A DNA stretch of 64,000 bases, from the NCBI GenBank assembly GCA_026929865.2, contig CM049418.1, positions 14,475,001 through 14,539,000 on the forward strand. The letters are read 5' to 3'. The notes below the pieces were generated by a model. That model saw only the letters and a list, made by a program, of their open reading frames with translations, did no database searches and was not told the origin of the DNA. Positions 1 through 30,155 of this stretch are shown here, piece after piece (within the stretch, counting starts at the first letter, position 1; the number at the start of each line of letters is the position of its first letter). This stretch comes from Hyperoplus lanceolatus. Its lineage: Eukaryota; Chordata; Actinopteri; Uranoscopiformes; Ammodytidae. The position numbers and the translations under genes were made by a program.

Positions 1-602
1 AGAACCTATTGCGATATTTCAACTCTTACCCCAAACCATATTTTCAATGTTATAATATTTAGTTTTCTTCATCGCTTTTCAATGATGTGTAAAGTTTAAA
101 TCAGTTATAATGTACAGGTGTTGCAGTCAGAATTTGCGTCTCAGTGTACTTTAAACCGTATTCTATATTTTTTCCCCCTAAAACAACTGGAGTTGGTCTG
201 TGATTTGAGGTTGAGCATGTGCAGATCTGACTGCTTTTTGAAATGGGCCCAGTTGGTTGTCTTACAACTCTGTGATGCTGCAGGACCAAGGTGATGTGCA
301 ATCCAAGGTTTAGCCATAAAAAAGATCTACAGTTTTGTCTATATAATGTCTACCCTAACCTTTTTTTTTTGTGAAGGACCTACTTTAAACTCAGCCTTTA
401 ATTGTACTGATAAGATTGCAAACTTATTATAAAATATATAGATGTTTGTCCTCCATTGGATGATGGATGAACACACATAGTTGTTGACCAAAAGCCAACG
501 TTAACTTCGATTAGTTCAAGTAGAAGTTCCTTTACATGGGTGCCGGTCACATTGAGCTGTTCCACCAAATGCCAAACCAATGCTCCGTTGTCTTGCGCGT
601 AG

Positions 603-1364
603 ATGGCTATAACCAGGCCTCTCCGGGGCCCAGCGCTAACCAGGGTCCAATGGGCATGAGTGGAAGGGCCGGAGCCATTGGCCCAGAGGGAACGGCAAAT
701 ATGGGGACACCTTTGATGTCAGAAAATGGAGCCATGGTAATGTATCAGGACAAAAGAATTAAGCAGTTTTCTATATGGAACATACTACCAAAAACACTGC
801 CTTCAACTGTAAAAATAAATAAATAGACTTAGTTTAGACTTCAAATAGTTTGAAGAAATTCTCGGTTATTTAAATGGCAGTGCTTGAATTTGACCATAAA
901 TCCTAGAAGCTTTGTTTTATAGCAGAAGTGCAAAATATATATTTACTCTACATCGAGGACATGAAAATTGACCTGCAACCTGTAGCCTCCACTAAAAGTC
1001 TTATTCCTCTCTCTTTTCCTTTGTCTGCTTGGTTCACCAACCTTTTACTCTTGGATGGCGACACTTGGATCAAACCAAACTCTGACCGATGAACTTTGAA
1101 AACCTGGATATCCTTTTCCTCCTGTGCCTACCCCCACAAACTTGCTCCCATTTTGTAACACCGATACCACAGCGAAACAATAGATACCCACAGCAGGGTG
1201 CAGCAATAGGGGGCCGACCTGAAGTTGAGTCCCCAAAGCCGCCGCAGCAGCAGCAACATTCGCCATTGGGCCCTCAAGGTGGACCGGCCCCAGGATTTGG
1301 CAGGGGGAATCCATTAGGGGAAGGAGTGTTTGATGGACCAAATAACAAGCGCAGCAGATTTTGA
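603..1364 (+). CDS. pspc1: Paraspeckle component 1, last two coding exons (partial)
   Basis: Two exons are visible: 603-736 and 1173-1364, with the stop TGA at 1362-1364. The first opens after a ...cgtag acceptor in phase 1 and ends ATG|gtaatg. The second starts after a ccacag acceptor, and the frame is continuous across the join. The peptide is Gly/Pro/Met rich, contains GPEGTANMGTPLM, then a Gln run, then FGRG, and ends DGPNNKRSRF. This matches my knowledge of the C-terminal tail of PSPC1, a DBHS protein (relatives NONO and SFPQ) that binds RNA in nuclear paraspeckles; DBHS proteins typically end in a basic-aromatic tail. The RRM, NOPS and coiled-coil exons lie left of the window. NONO or SFPQ is less likely because the EGTANMGTP block is PSPC1-like. 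Bases 1-602 look like intron and I see no further exon there. Confidence 0.85.
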
Positions 1365-1849
1365 TTCTGCCTTGATAGTGGACACACAGTTTACATGGAT
1401 TTGTTACCGTCCCACCCTTTACCCCCTGTGACTCCAATATGTTCCCTGTGACAGATTTCTCCCCAGTTTTTTTTTTTTCCTTCTCTCTCGCTGTCACGCA
1501 AGATGTCATGTGATTTGATGAAACAGGATCATGCTTTGTATCTACACGGATATGCAATGTTTATATACAACATTTTTCACAGCATATGTTTCTCCTCTGT
1601 TTGCGAAATGAAATGATTTGTGCATTTGTTTTTGGGGTGTAAATAGACTGTGCAAACAATTTTCAAATCATGTCAACATAGGCCTTTAGTGGTTAAATGA
1701 ATTTACAGGTACCATTGGCTGCTTAGCCCTGTGCACACCTCTTTTTTTATACTGCACCAGACGAGTGATACAGTTGGAAAACAATGAATTATACAGACTG
1801 GACATTGATAAGAATCAAAACAAGATTGCTGACCTCTCGAGCAAGTTAA

Positions 1850-2148
1850 AGACCTACTTCACCGGTTGGAATATGAAGGTGGTGTATTGAACTCGGAGAT
1901 CCTATTTAGTATAAATGTGCAAAAAATAAATAAGTCGGATCATCTTAGCCTGAGAAAAGGCAGAAAGACTGCTTTAGGGTCTCACTGTCTAACCCTACAT
2001 TTTCCTTACTGTGACATCACAGTAAGGGCTAGGATTAACAGGACAGCTGGGCCAAGGGAAGACTGAGGGAAGAAAAACCTCATTCATTATATTATAATAG
2101 TTATTTTATAATGATAGAACGCTGGTTCCGTATGGGTGAACTATTCCT
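1850..2148. mobile_element. MITE with TTAA target duplication, family 1 copy 1
   Basis: A 299-bp element flanked by TTAA on both sides (1846-1849 and 2149-2152). Imperfect terminal inverted repeats carry TAGTTCACC-like ends. A near-identical copy lies at 23133-23436, also between TTAA sites, which defines both element borders. No coding capacity. TTAA duplication suggests mobilisation by a piggyBac- or Kolobok-type transposase (inference). Confidence 0.85.
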
Positions 2149-2256
2149 TTAAAACCTTGTGGGAGTAAACCATCTTATTAACATCTACATCAATTAACAC
2201 ATGCAATAGTACATAGATGTTTCTCCTCCCTCCAAACACTCTGTTACTCTTAATCT

Positions 2257-2262
2257 AATAAA
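2257..2262 (+). promoter_or_regulatory. Candidate poly(A) signal for pspc1
   Basis: AATAAA lies about 890 bases after the pspc1 stop, and another AATAAA is at 2330-2335. Both are in AT-rich DNA with no competing exon. Which one is used, if either, cannot be told from sequence. Confidence 0.4.
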
Positions 2263-3156
2263 ATGTTAAGTTAAAAGTGAGTGAATGTTGACGTGGCTTC
2301 AGTGCATCCTGTATTTGACGGTCAAATGAAATAAACATTTTTTTAGGAAGTTGTCTCTATGATTGAATGTAAATGAACCAAATCCTACTAGCTCACTGCT
2401 TCAAACAACCATTGCATGACTCCCATATATGTTTGCAAGTTCGGTACATCTTCCCATTTAGAATGACTAAAATGGCTTGCGGCAAATTGTATACTTCTTA
2501 TACATCTTACTGTAACCCCACTTATCTTAATCTACAAAGAAAATCAGCATTACACACAGTTCAACCAGCTTTGCTACCAGCTTCTGAACCTATGTGTTTC
2601 TGTTGATGTGTATTTGCTACAAGAAGCCAGAACATGATTTTGGTCTAATTGCTGAAAAAAAACTAACAGTTGAGGCTATGTTTTTTTTTTTTTTTTTTTT
2701 TTTCTTCAAGCTGTCTCTGTGTATTCATGTGGGAAGACAACATAGTGACTCCATAGTGTTTGTGTGAGTGTTCAGATATAGTGTGTGTGTGTGCTAATAG
2801 TATAAGTGCGTGCTTCAAACATCTGCATGTTGCTTCGGTTTAAAAAAAAAAAAAAAAACGCTGGTCTTCGCTGTGTTTGTTTCACTGGATGTGGGAAAAG
2901 TGATAAACCTCGACTAGCTTTCCGAGGTCAGTAGTTTTATAACAGGTAAATACACTTCAATGTTTTCTTCTTGTGTCATTGACTTGTAATACACTCAATT
3001 TACTTCATATTTCCCTACATACTGTCTCTTTTTGATGTGTATCATGCTTATGTGACAGATATTGTGCTGGGATTCAGTAATCTAGTTAATTAATTGCTTA
3101 TCCACCAATGTCAAAACCTAATGATTTGGGGGTTATTCAGCTGTTCAAATAATTAA

Positions 3157-3511
3157 AGGTGCAGTGTGTAATATGACATCATCAAGAAAGTTCTAGAAAG
3201 TTCTAGAATGCAACACTCCCTGGGTAACCCCACCCCTTTTGAATAATAACAGAAGCTACAGTGGCCTTCAAGGACAAGAACAATTCTAAATTTTAAACAA
3301 TTCACCTGATGACATTCCAACTATGACACTAGGCCTTGGTCCAAAATATGCAGAAATATGGACACGTATGAGACCCTTTCTAAGGGAAAAAAAATTATTC
3401 AAAACTTTTTTTCAGCTATTATGCACTAAATTAAACGTACTTATGGATAGTATAATTACTTTCTACAAAATCTGCTAGGAAATAAAACCCAAAATTCTAC
3501 ACACTGCAGGT
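3157..3511. mobile_element. MITE with TTAA target duplication, family 2
   Basis: A 355-bp element between TTAA sites (3153-3156 and 3512-3515). The terminal inverted repeats share the core TGCAGTGTGTA. There is no meaningful ORF. The ends resemble those of the element at 52660-52968, suggesting related families. Confidence 0.75.
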
Positions 3512-3736
3512 TTAAGTGAGAGAAAACCGCAGTGTGATAAGTGTATGTACGTGAGATGTCAAATCAATCGTAGTTGTTAATAGTGGATTGTTGCACTGCC
3601 ATGGGTGAGTTCATTCAGATAGTTATGACTTATCAATGCTGGCTCTCTTATTATTTGTATTTTAAAGGTTCATTTTTCCATTAGCATGTTTTTCCTTTTC
3701 CTATTGAGGATTTTTTTTTTTTTTTTTGTAACCTTT

Positions 3737-3991
3737 ATTTATACAGGTATATCCCATTGAGTCCGAAGACTCTTTTGCAAGGGAGACCTGTTGCCATTTA
3801 CACGTTACCATTCACACACACATTCTTACACCGATAGCAGGCTAACTATCGACATCCACACGAGGCAAGGTGGGTGAAGTGTCTTGCCCAAGGACACAAC
3901 AACTATGACACAGGTGTCAGGGCGGGGATTGAACCTCCAACCCTTTGATCATCAGCCGACCCGCTCTACCAACTGAGCCACAGTCGCCCCA
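3737..3991 (-). mobile_element. tRNA-derived SINE, minus orientation
   Basis: Read on the minus strand this begins with a tRNA-like head: an A-box region (reverse of ctctaccaactgagccac) and a B-box (reverse of gggattgaacc). A SINE body follows, containing the reverse of cttgcccaaggacac. It has diverged from a functional tRNA and has a long non-tRNA tail, so it is a retroposon rather than a tRNA gene. Confidence 0.7.
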
Positions 3992-6900
3992 TTTAAGGGG
4001 TTCATGAATTTCTCCAAACAGTCATAGTGCTTCCTATTGCTAAAGCACTTCACATGTGAGATGGCTGGGATTTGTGACATTGGAGAGAATTGTCGTCTTT
4101 ATGTTTTTTTTGGGGGGGGGGGGGGGGACATACCTTTGCTTACATCAGGCAAGCGTTCAATAATGTTCAAGCTAGTTGCATAATGTGGAGACTTATGAGA
4201 TCTAACTTATCACATTATTAAATAAAAGCTTGTCTTTTATCAGTTATTGCTTTCACAAATCATTGTTGGAAAGGGTTTGCCTTAACAGATTGTAAACTTT
4301 GATTTATTAATATTACTTCATTGAAAATCCATGGAGAAAAGACTGAACATACAGATGGGTGTTCTGCTGGTTCAAATGTGTTTGGAATACATTATTTAAT
4401 TTTTTAATTTTATTGAATAACCGCCATATGCACTGAATGTGTCAATAAATATGAGCTAGTTTGGAGTCTAGTTGTTACTGCATATTTTATGACGAGCGGG
4501 GGGGGGGGGGGGGGGAATCTACCTTACCTGTCATGTTGTTCATCTGTGTTTTTTGCATTAAATTGTCAAATGTGACCTTTTTCTGTCAGCTCAGTGTTGT
4601 AGAATATGTGTTAAATATTCTTCTTTCTCATCTCTCATATAGGTCCCGTTTGTGTTCTGCCTCCAGTTAAGGAATAGGTGTCAATCTCCACACCCACGGG
4701 TAAGCTGACAGAATCAAATCCTCATATCATATAATGCCAGCTAAAAGAGACACCTTCACATTGTTTCCACAATTTTTGGGGTTTTTTAGACCAATTACAT
4801 GATAAACGAGTAAACCATTTGTATCCTTCTGAAGTCCCCAAAAAGGTTATGTCATCAATTAAAGACAGGGATTTATGCCGCTTCGACAGTTGGTGTTTAA
4901 AGCTAAAAGAAATAAAGAATAATGATAGTTAAGTGAATATTGACCAATGTCCGCTTTCTAAGCAAAAGATAAAACAAGTCAATAGAGACAGAGTGAGTGA
5001 GTCTCCGATTGCCGTCTTGGGAAAGTCAAGGACGACCCTGGCTTTCCGTACTGTTTTGTCGCATTTCTGATACAAGACATCTCCACAATATCGTCATATT
5101 TCTGTCTTGAGCTCATAAAGTCTAGCTGTGAAGTTTAATTTACAAATATCAGGTTTTCCCCTGTTGCAACCGCAATTGTTAAAAAAAAAATACAATTTTC
5201 GAAGACGGGCTCATGGTTAAGTTGAATTTATTAAATTTGACCAATGTAAGATTCCACAGGTAAAATTCCCAAAATTGTGTTGTTTCTCCATCAAATAAAG
5301 ATGATTTAAAACTTCACTGCTGACTATTTTTCTGATCATCTAAGTAAGTTTCTTTTTTTTTTTAAAGCTTTTTACACTAGGGATTTCTGTCAAGTCTTGT
5401 TTGTAGATAACTTCGTAATGACCTATTATCATAATTAAAGTATAAATTAGATAAGATGCTTCTAATTCAAGCCTCAAACGTTTTAATTTGGGTTACAAAG
5501 ATAACATATCATAACATTGTTTTTGTTTCAGTCTTTTTGGTCCATTTGTCATGAAACGGAACAAGAAGGAGAAGAACTTTAGTGTGTTATATTTGTGAGC
5601 AAACAAGGTGTACAGCTAATATTGAAAGTTATTGATTGCCCATCCATCTTATGTGTGTTTCATTTTATTATGCATGTGAGTGAGTTTGATGTGAAGGGTG
5701 CAATGAACTGATGGTTGCTCCCCGGGTGGAAATAGTGCGTTGGGAGCCAGTGAGGGAATGGGTGCGTTGCTTTTCTTCGCCTTGCCCCCGGGCTGCTCAT
5801 TATCAACACGAGGGACGGTAATCATCGAAGTGATCCACTTTAAATGGGGCTGATTGTGGCCAATTTGGAGAAGGAATATACTGAATCTTTGTTCTTTACT
5901 TTCTTCCCTGGTTCTGCTTTAGCCCAGTTTGTGGCCCACTTCTGTTTTGGGGGCAACAGTCATTGTTCCTTTTCATAATGAGCCAAAGTTCTTGCTCCAA
6001 CTTGTGAAAAATCATACCTACCTCCTATATAATCAAATGAGCCCATTATGTATTAATGTCTAATATCTACTCAGTGTTTATATTGGAACATTATTATCTG
6101 CAAATCTTTGTGGAGTGAATTGAAGAAGAATTGCCTAATTATAGATTTGAATACGCCCTAGCTAAATGATAACCTTAAGGCCTGGATTGCATTCAGTACT
6201 ATTGAAGAATGTTTCCAAGAGACGAAGGAATCCAATAATGTGGCTTCAGATAGATGGAGAGCCTGGAGCTGCCTCTGCTGCTGAACCATAATCTGATAAC
6301 GTTGGTCTAATGGATCTAAGTAACTAATGTACCCAGTGAATCCTACAGTCGTAACCCTTCCCTCTTTAACCCCAAGGCTAGTTAAATTTAAGGCAAAGAA
6401 AGAAAGAACAGTTCTGCTATACATAATGTGTATTTTTCTGTATCTTCTCAAATATTTGATTTGTTTCATATGAAAGAGTCCACAATTATTATTTTTCAGG
6501 CCTCTAAAAGTGAACTGAAAGATCTGATAATACGTGATTGTTAAATTGTTATGTGACGTCAGATTACATTTGCTTTTGTATTTCACTGGTGGAAAAACAC
6601 GTGTAGGCCTATATTCTTGTAAAATATACAGATTTTAAATTGTTTTATAACTAGAGGCATTTGTTTTTAATAACAATTAATTAAATTAATTATTTTGGTA
6701 TTTCCATGTTTGAAGAAATGTTGCATTAGGCTAATAAAAGTATTTTACGATGTAGCCTATCATTCACGTTGACGTTGTATCATCAAGTGGTTTAACCGGC
6801 TTATGAGACATGTTTGTGTAAATCCAATCCACTACAAAGTAGATCTCATTGCTGCTAATAGCCGACAGTGGTAAGGGAATTTGACTGACTGCGTTTTCTG

Positions 6901-7197
6901 ATACAGTGCCAGTGATCAAAGTCTCCGCGCGGATTTCTTTCAAACGAGCTGATCCCCAAAGCTAACAGCTTTTTCACCTGATAATCTCACTTTAGCCATT
7001 GCTTTTCCTAAGGTTACATCCAATTATCCGCTTAATGAACGGAGAAATGTGGTTAAAAATAGGTAGACCTATTTTTGCGCTGCTTGTTGGCGCCGCCCCC
7101 GATCTGTGGGCAAAGACGCATTAAGAAAGTGGCACGGCGGTTAATACTCCAGAAAGGAGTTGCCTTTGGTTACAGCACAGTCTTTCATTGATAGTGA
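3992..7197. other. Intergenic stretch, no gene seen
   Basis: AT-rich DNA with homopolymer G runs near 4111-4128 and 4500-4515. The ORFs here are short, lack splice context and do not resemble known families. GC content rises from about 6900, ahead of arhgap20. Confidence 0.6.
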
Positions 7198-7232
7198 AGA
7201 GAGAGAGGAGAGAGAGAGAGAGAGAGAGAGAG
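7198..7232. repeat. (GA)n repeat upstream of arhgap20
   Basis: A purine run of GA dinucleotides about 190 bases before the predicted arhgap20 start codon, in the likely 5' UTR or promoter. GAGA-type tracts can affect promoters, but no function is shown here. No clear TATA box was recognised. Confidence 0.6.
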
Positions 7233-7418
7233 ACGGAGAGTTGTGTGCATCATCTTATCCTGCTCTCCATTTTTACTGATATTATAGGCTACTAAAAGTT
7301 TTTCTTGACTCCCTAGCAAGCTCGTGCTGAGATGGTGTCTCTGTTCCTGAAGCGGAGGTTGTTAACGGACTTTCTCTCTCTCCTGCACCACCTGTGGACA
7401 GTCTGACAGTGAGCCTGG

Positions 7419-25991
<18,573 letters not shown>

Positions 25992-26075
25992 TTCTGACTG
26001 TAACCGGGGAGCAAATCACTTTACCAAAGTGGACACGAGAACAAAACATGACTTCACTGCCGTTTTCAACCCGAG

Positions 26076-26081
26076 AATAAA
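26076..26081 (+). promoter_or_regulatory. Candidate poly(A) signal for arhgap20
   Basis: AATAAA lies 85 bases after the stop codon. Further AATAAA-like hexamers occur near 26930, so a longer 3' UTR containing the hAT MITE is also possible. Confidence 0.4.
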
Positions 26082-26500
26082 ATGAATAGTTATTATACCC
26101 GCAACCTTAAAACATTCTGCTTTTTGGTGTTTACTTACAGCCTGCATTGTGATAGATTTAGTCTAACGGGTACGATTAAACTGAGAAATCTAGTTTCACT
26201 TCGCTAGACTAGGTCTTTTTTTAAACGTTGCCTACAGCATGTAACTGGTAAAAGAGTTTGCTTTAATGTCAAGGCTGAATTAACAAATGCAGGAGGAATG
26301 CTATTTTCTTTCATTTTTAAATCATGTTGCTCAAAATATAACCAGATTATCAAGAGAAATTAAAAAGCTGCCAATCAAAACTACCTAGTGTTGCCTTCTA
26401 CAATTGCAAACAATTTGAATTTGTCTTATTGCATGGCTAAAGAACTGGGATAGTTTAGGATTCATTTCATTTATGAGCTGGATCGTGTTTGGATTTTAGT

Positions 26501-26852
26501 TAGAGCTGCAACGATTAATCAACAAATCGATTATTGAAATAATCGCCAACTATTTTGATAATTGATTAATCATTTCAAGTCATTTTTTAATAAAAAAATT
26601 CCAAATTCTCTGATTTCAGCTTCTCAAATGTGAATATTTTCTGGTTTCTTTAATCCTATTTTGACAGTAAACTGAAATATCTGTGTGTTTTGGACATAAA
26701 AATACATTTGAGGAAGTCAACATGGGCTTTGGAAAATGTATCAACATTTTCACCATTTTCTGACATTTTACGGGCCAAAACACAAATCGATTAATCGAGA
26801 AAATAAATCGACAGATAATCGCTTATCAAAATAATTGTTAGTTGCAGCCCTA
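26501..26852. mobile_element. hAT-type MITE with perfect 8-bp target duplication
   Basis: ATTTTAGT at 26493-26500 and 26853-26860 flanks a 352-bp element. Its ends are TAGAGCTGCAAC and, inverted, GTTGCAGCCCTA, with subterminal cgattaat repeats. An 8-bp duplication and these ends fit the hAT superfamily and a familiar teleost MITE. It lies downstream of the arhgap20 stop, possibly in its 3' UTR. Confidence 0.88.
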
Positions 26853-27462
26853 ATTTTAGTCTAAATATGCCAAGACAGATTACTTCTATTAATTTACACG
26901 CTTAATACAGCACAACTTTTAAATAAATAAACAGAAGATTTGCTGGGCCTGTAGTGTAAATGCATAACAAACACTTTAATTCAGTTGCACAAGTTGACTT
27001 TTGTAGATTAAAGCCATGTGATTATTCATTATCTAGACTTCATGGAAATTCTTCAGAATGCCTGTGCTGTTTTGGTTTGTACTGCTTTTTGCCAAATGTA
27101 ATGTCTATGAAATACTGGAATATCTCTTACTGAATTTGATTTTGTTGCTGCCAATCTTGGCTGTTTCAATATTATATAAACTGTTCTTTCGTCAACAGCT
27201 TCTTAGAATCAGCACTTAAATCTGTCTGTTCCACACATAAATCCTGTTGCTAAATGTGTAGGTTTAATCTTATTTATTTGTTGCAAATAATGTGGGTTTT
27301 ACACAAGCCTGTATTGTTTTGAATTAATCACATGCGTCTTGTCCAAGTTTCTATTATGTCAACATGAACCTTAAAGTATTTCTATGCCTCCTTTTTATTC
27401 ACACTCCGCCGCAAACTGTTTACAGTGGGCCTAACACTAACACCGCCCCAATAACACACTAG

Positions 27463-27570
27463 CCTCGTTTGAGTAGGAGCCATCTTGCTAAGACCTGCGC
27501 AATTGTGACGCGCGTCTTGCTGAGCGCACAGCAAAAATGCTGTGCGCTCAGCAAGACGCTCAAACGAGGC
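27463..27570. repeat. Two-tier perfect inverted repeat
   Basis: The inner arms 27512-27533 and 27538-27559 are exact 22-bp reverse complements around AAAA. An outer pair gcctcgtttgag/ctcaaacgaggc lies at 27463-27474 and 27559-27570. It sits about 250 bases upstream of the THAP fragment and may be a terminal or subterminal part of that transposon. Confidence 0.9.
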
Positions 27571-27822
27571 TACTCACAACCGGCCGCAAAAAGTCTATTT
27601 GGGTGGTGCCGCCGCTTAGAGAGGTTCAGGGACCTCCAACAGGGTCGGGAGAATTGCACCTGTGTCCCGGATAAAACTGACAATTCACGATACACTCAAA
27701 AACTGAAGAAAAAAAAATCTAATCAAAACGTTTTCTCGGCTGCCCCATGACAGAACCCAACCGGTGTGTGTGCGTGCGTGCGTGCGTGCGATAAGTGAAG
27801 GGAGAGGCAGAGATGCGACAAC

Positions 27823-27981
27823 AATGGCAGCCTCCGTCCGCAGTTGTAGTGTACCTTGTTGCTCTACATCGGGACGTAGACAGCCATACCTCAGCTTCGA
27901 CTCTTTCCCGAAGGATGAAATACTCCGCAAGGCTTGGGTGAGGTTAATGAAGAGAGATGAGGATGGAGGATGCTGCTGCCC

Positions 27982-28013
<32 letters not shown>

Positions 28014-28430
28014 GGCTACTTGAAGCTAAAGTGCAAGACCTGGAAGTCCAACTGAGGGACCTGACCTGTACACTGACCATCAACAGGTACTGGACGACGA
28101 ATTCCAATTCTACACCCGCTTTCCATCTGAGAGTGTTTTGGTCCTTTTGGAAATCCGTAGCCCCCCTCAGCTTCCAGTTTAGTCTACTGGAGTAGAGCCC
28201 AGAGGTCAACTGATATGGGACTGGAGAAACCCTAACAGGAGACTACAACTGGTTGAGGAACTCTCTCTCTTCTGTCGCGTTGCTGTTGGGATGAAAGAAA
28301 AGGTGATAGACATATTTGGCATCAGCACCACCACTGAGCAGAGTCATCATCACATGGACAAACTACCATCACATAGCCATCCTGACTCACCTCACGGGGT
28401 ATTCCTTCACGGTGACAGCCCTAGCACACA
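27823..28430 (+). pseudogene. THAP-domain transposase fragment (DDE-type), broken
   Basis: The ATG at 27823 opens MAASVRSCSVPCCSTS, followed by FDSFPKDE and LRKAWVRLMKRDE. This is the start of a THAP zinc-finger (C-x-V-P-x-C, then a conserved FPKD-type block). After about 51 codons the domain is cut and replaced by a run of 30 A. A coiled-coil-like stretch VQDLEVQLRDLTCTLTINRY follows. Beyond it, in shifting frames, are pieces such as FQFYTRFPSES and VEELSLFCRVAVGMKEKV, which are N-terminal parts of transposases in the Harbinger/DDE_4 group (family knowledge). The THAP C-terminal AVPTIF region and the catalytic domain are absent. It is a dead element. Confidence 0.7.
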
Positions 28431-28682
28431 TTGATAAACATGAGTAACAGCGTTAGCCAGTCAGCTTGGAGAATGACCTGACGTCACGGATATCGGCCCG
28501 GTCAGAGGAGAGTGTACACAGAGGCTGAGAAGCACGGGGTTTAACAAGACGAGGGGAAAGTGAGCCAGGAGAATGGGCTTCCTGGTTAATTCATTGAATA
28601 TGTGAGGCTGTGCTTTATAAACCAATTTAGCGTCAGATAACATTAGTTAACTCACCCGGTTGTGTGCGGCTAACTCCATATT

Positions 28683-28785
28683 ATGAACCCAAACATGACG
28701 GCTATGTCCGGGGAACTTTCACGACAAGTACAGCGACGCACCGGTGTTTATATCAACGCCAGCCACAGTCCCCTGTCACAGCCAG
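28683..28785 (+). CDS. Unrecognised exon-like ORF with donor site
   Basis: The ATG at 28683 (MNPNMTAMSGELSRQV...) reads 34 codons without a stop to CCAG|gtaggg. I do not recognise the peptide. It could be a first coding exon of an unknown gene, the tail of the degraded THAP element, or chance. No partner exon was found downstream on this strand. Confidence 0.2.
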
Positions 28786-29209
28786 GTAGGGTAATGAAGC
28801 CTTTATTTTGTGCCGCCGTGCACACAATGCTAAATGTGTTTGGTATGTTGCTGCCTTAATGCTAGGCTATTGGTGCTGTTCAGTTGCTGTTTATTTGTCT
28901 TTCGGCACAATTCTTGGCCGTGTTGTTTTTGTGTGGACTGTTATGTCGGGTCTGATGGCAGCCATGGTTGATTAGGGGAATAAATATATTGGGAGGGAGA
29001 TTTGGCGCGTAAGGTGCGTTAAGCTCGTAGAATCATTTGACACTTTTTTTTTTACTGGCTCAATATAGGCCCCTGATCTTTGAAGGCCCCAAAATGTTTT
29101 ATTTAAGATAAATATCTATAAATTATTCCAGAAAATATGACTAAATAGGAAAGTTGATTTAGCCTTAGTTTTCCTCTCAGAGTGCACCAGATTTATGAAT
29201 TACTTTAAC

Positions 29210-29212
<3 letters not shown>

Positions 29213-29252
<40 letters not shown>
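29213..29252. repeat. Poly(A) tract
   Basis: A homopolymer A run of about 40 bases in otherwise featureless DNA between the THAP fragment and the astacin gene. No SINE head is recognisable before it. Confidence 0.9.
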
Positions 29253-29256
<4 letters not shown>

Positions 29257-29706
29257 CTGGGGGAGCATTGCCAGCAATATTTTTGTTCGCACGTACATCC
29301 TACATTTCTTCCGTACGCCAGCTTCCACGTGAATCCGACGCAAAGCTTGAGTCCCCAGATGAATAGAAACAAACACAAAGACAAGATTGGAACATATTTC
29401 ATAACACCAGAAATGTTGTTCTAAAAATTCCAAGACATCCATGTAGCATATGCTATTCTGCTCAAAGAGTAAGTGCATATCCACTCTTGGTTAACTTTTC
29501 AGCTATGAGGTTTATTTGAGGCTGGTGTGTAGTCTATGCTTCAAGAAATACACAAATAAAACATGAATAGGATTTTTAAATGTTTATTATTTCACCAATG
29601 CAGCCCACTCAGCCAGTACATATTTGGATCTGAAAAAAATAAAAAAATAAAATTTAGTATTGCACTGGAGTTTAAGGCATATTTAAAAAAGTTATGTTTT
29701 TTTTAA

Positions 29707-29926
29707 AAAAGTTACTGAGGAACTTTCAGTTTGATCATTATTGCACCCCCATGTGGACAAAATCAGCAGTGTTTTTTACTATGCCAGCTGTTCCTGGGTG
29801 GTACCCATAGCAAAGGCATTAAGAAAAACTATATACAAAAAAAAAAAAAAAAAGCATTCTTTGCACTGATGGTCTCATTTGCTGTTAACAATTACAAACA
29901 TTTTACAAAAGTTCCTAGTAGCACCT
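29707..29926. mobile_element. TTAA-flanked MITE, family 3 copy 1
   Basis: TTAA borders (29703-29706 and 29927-29930) enclose a 220-bp element with internal blocks ggcattaagaaaaactata and gcattctttgcactgatgg. Related copies: 32663-32869, 38452-38602 (left end missing) and 58324-58555. Confidence 0.8.
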
Positions 29927-30155
29927 TTAAGCTATTTATTTGTTGTGTGAAAGCTGCATACAGTATGTATACCAATTTTATTTTCAGCCACTATACACCT
30001 ATCTAAAATGTTTCTCTTTACCAGCTTGGTGTATTTGAATTGTATATTATGTATTGTTGTTTGTGTCGACATCATTGCAAATGAGGGTCACAACTCAATG
30101 ATATCCTGAGTATAAATAAAGGTTAAATAAAATAAATATGCACCTGAAATGGACT

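Noticed and set aside
6158-6586. 142-codon minus-strand ORF upstream of arhgap20
   Set aside because: AT-rich composition, no family resemblance and no splice context; consistent with chance.
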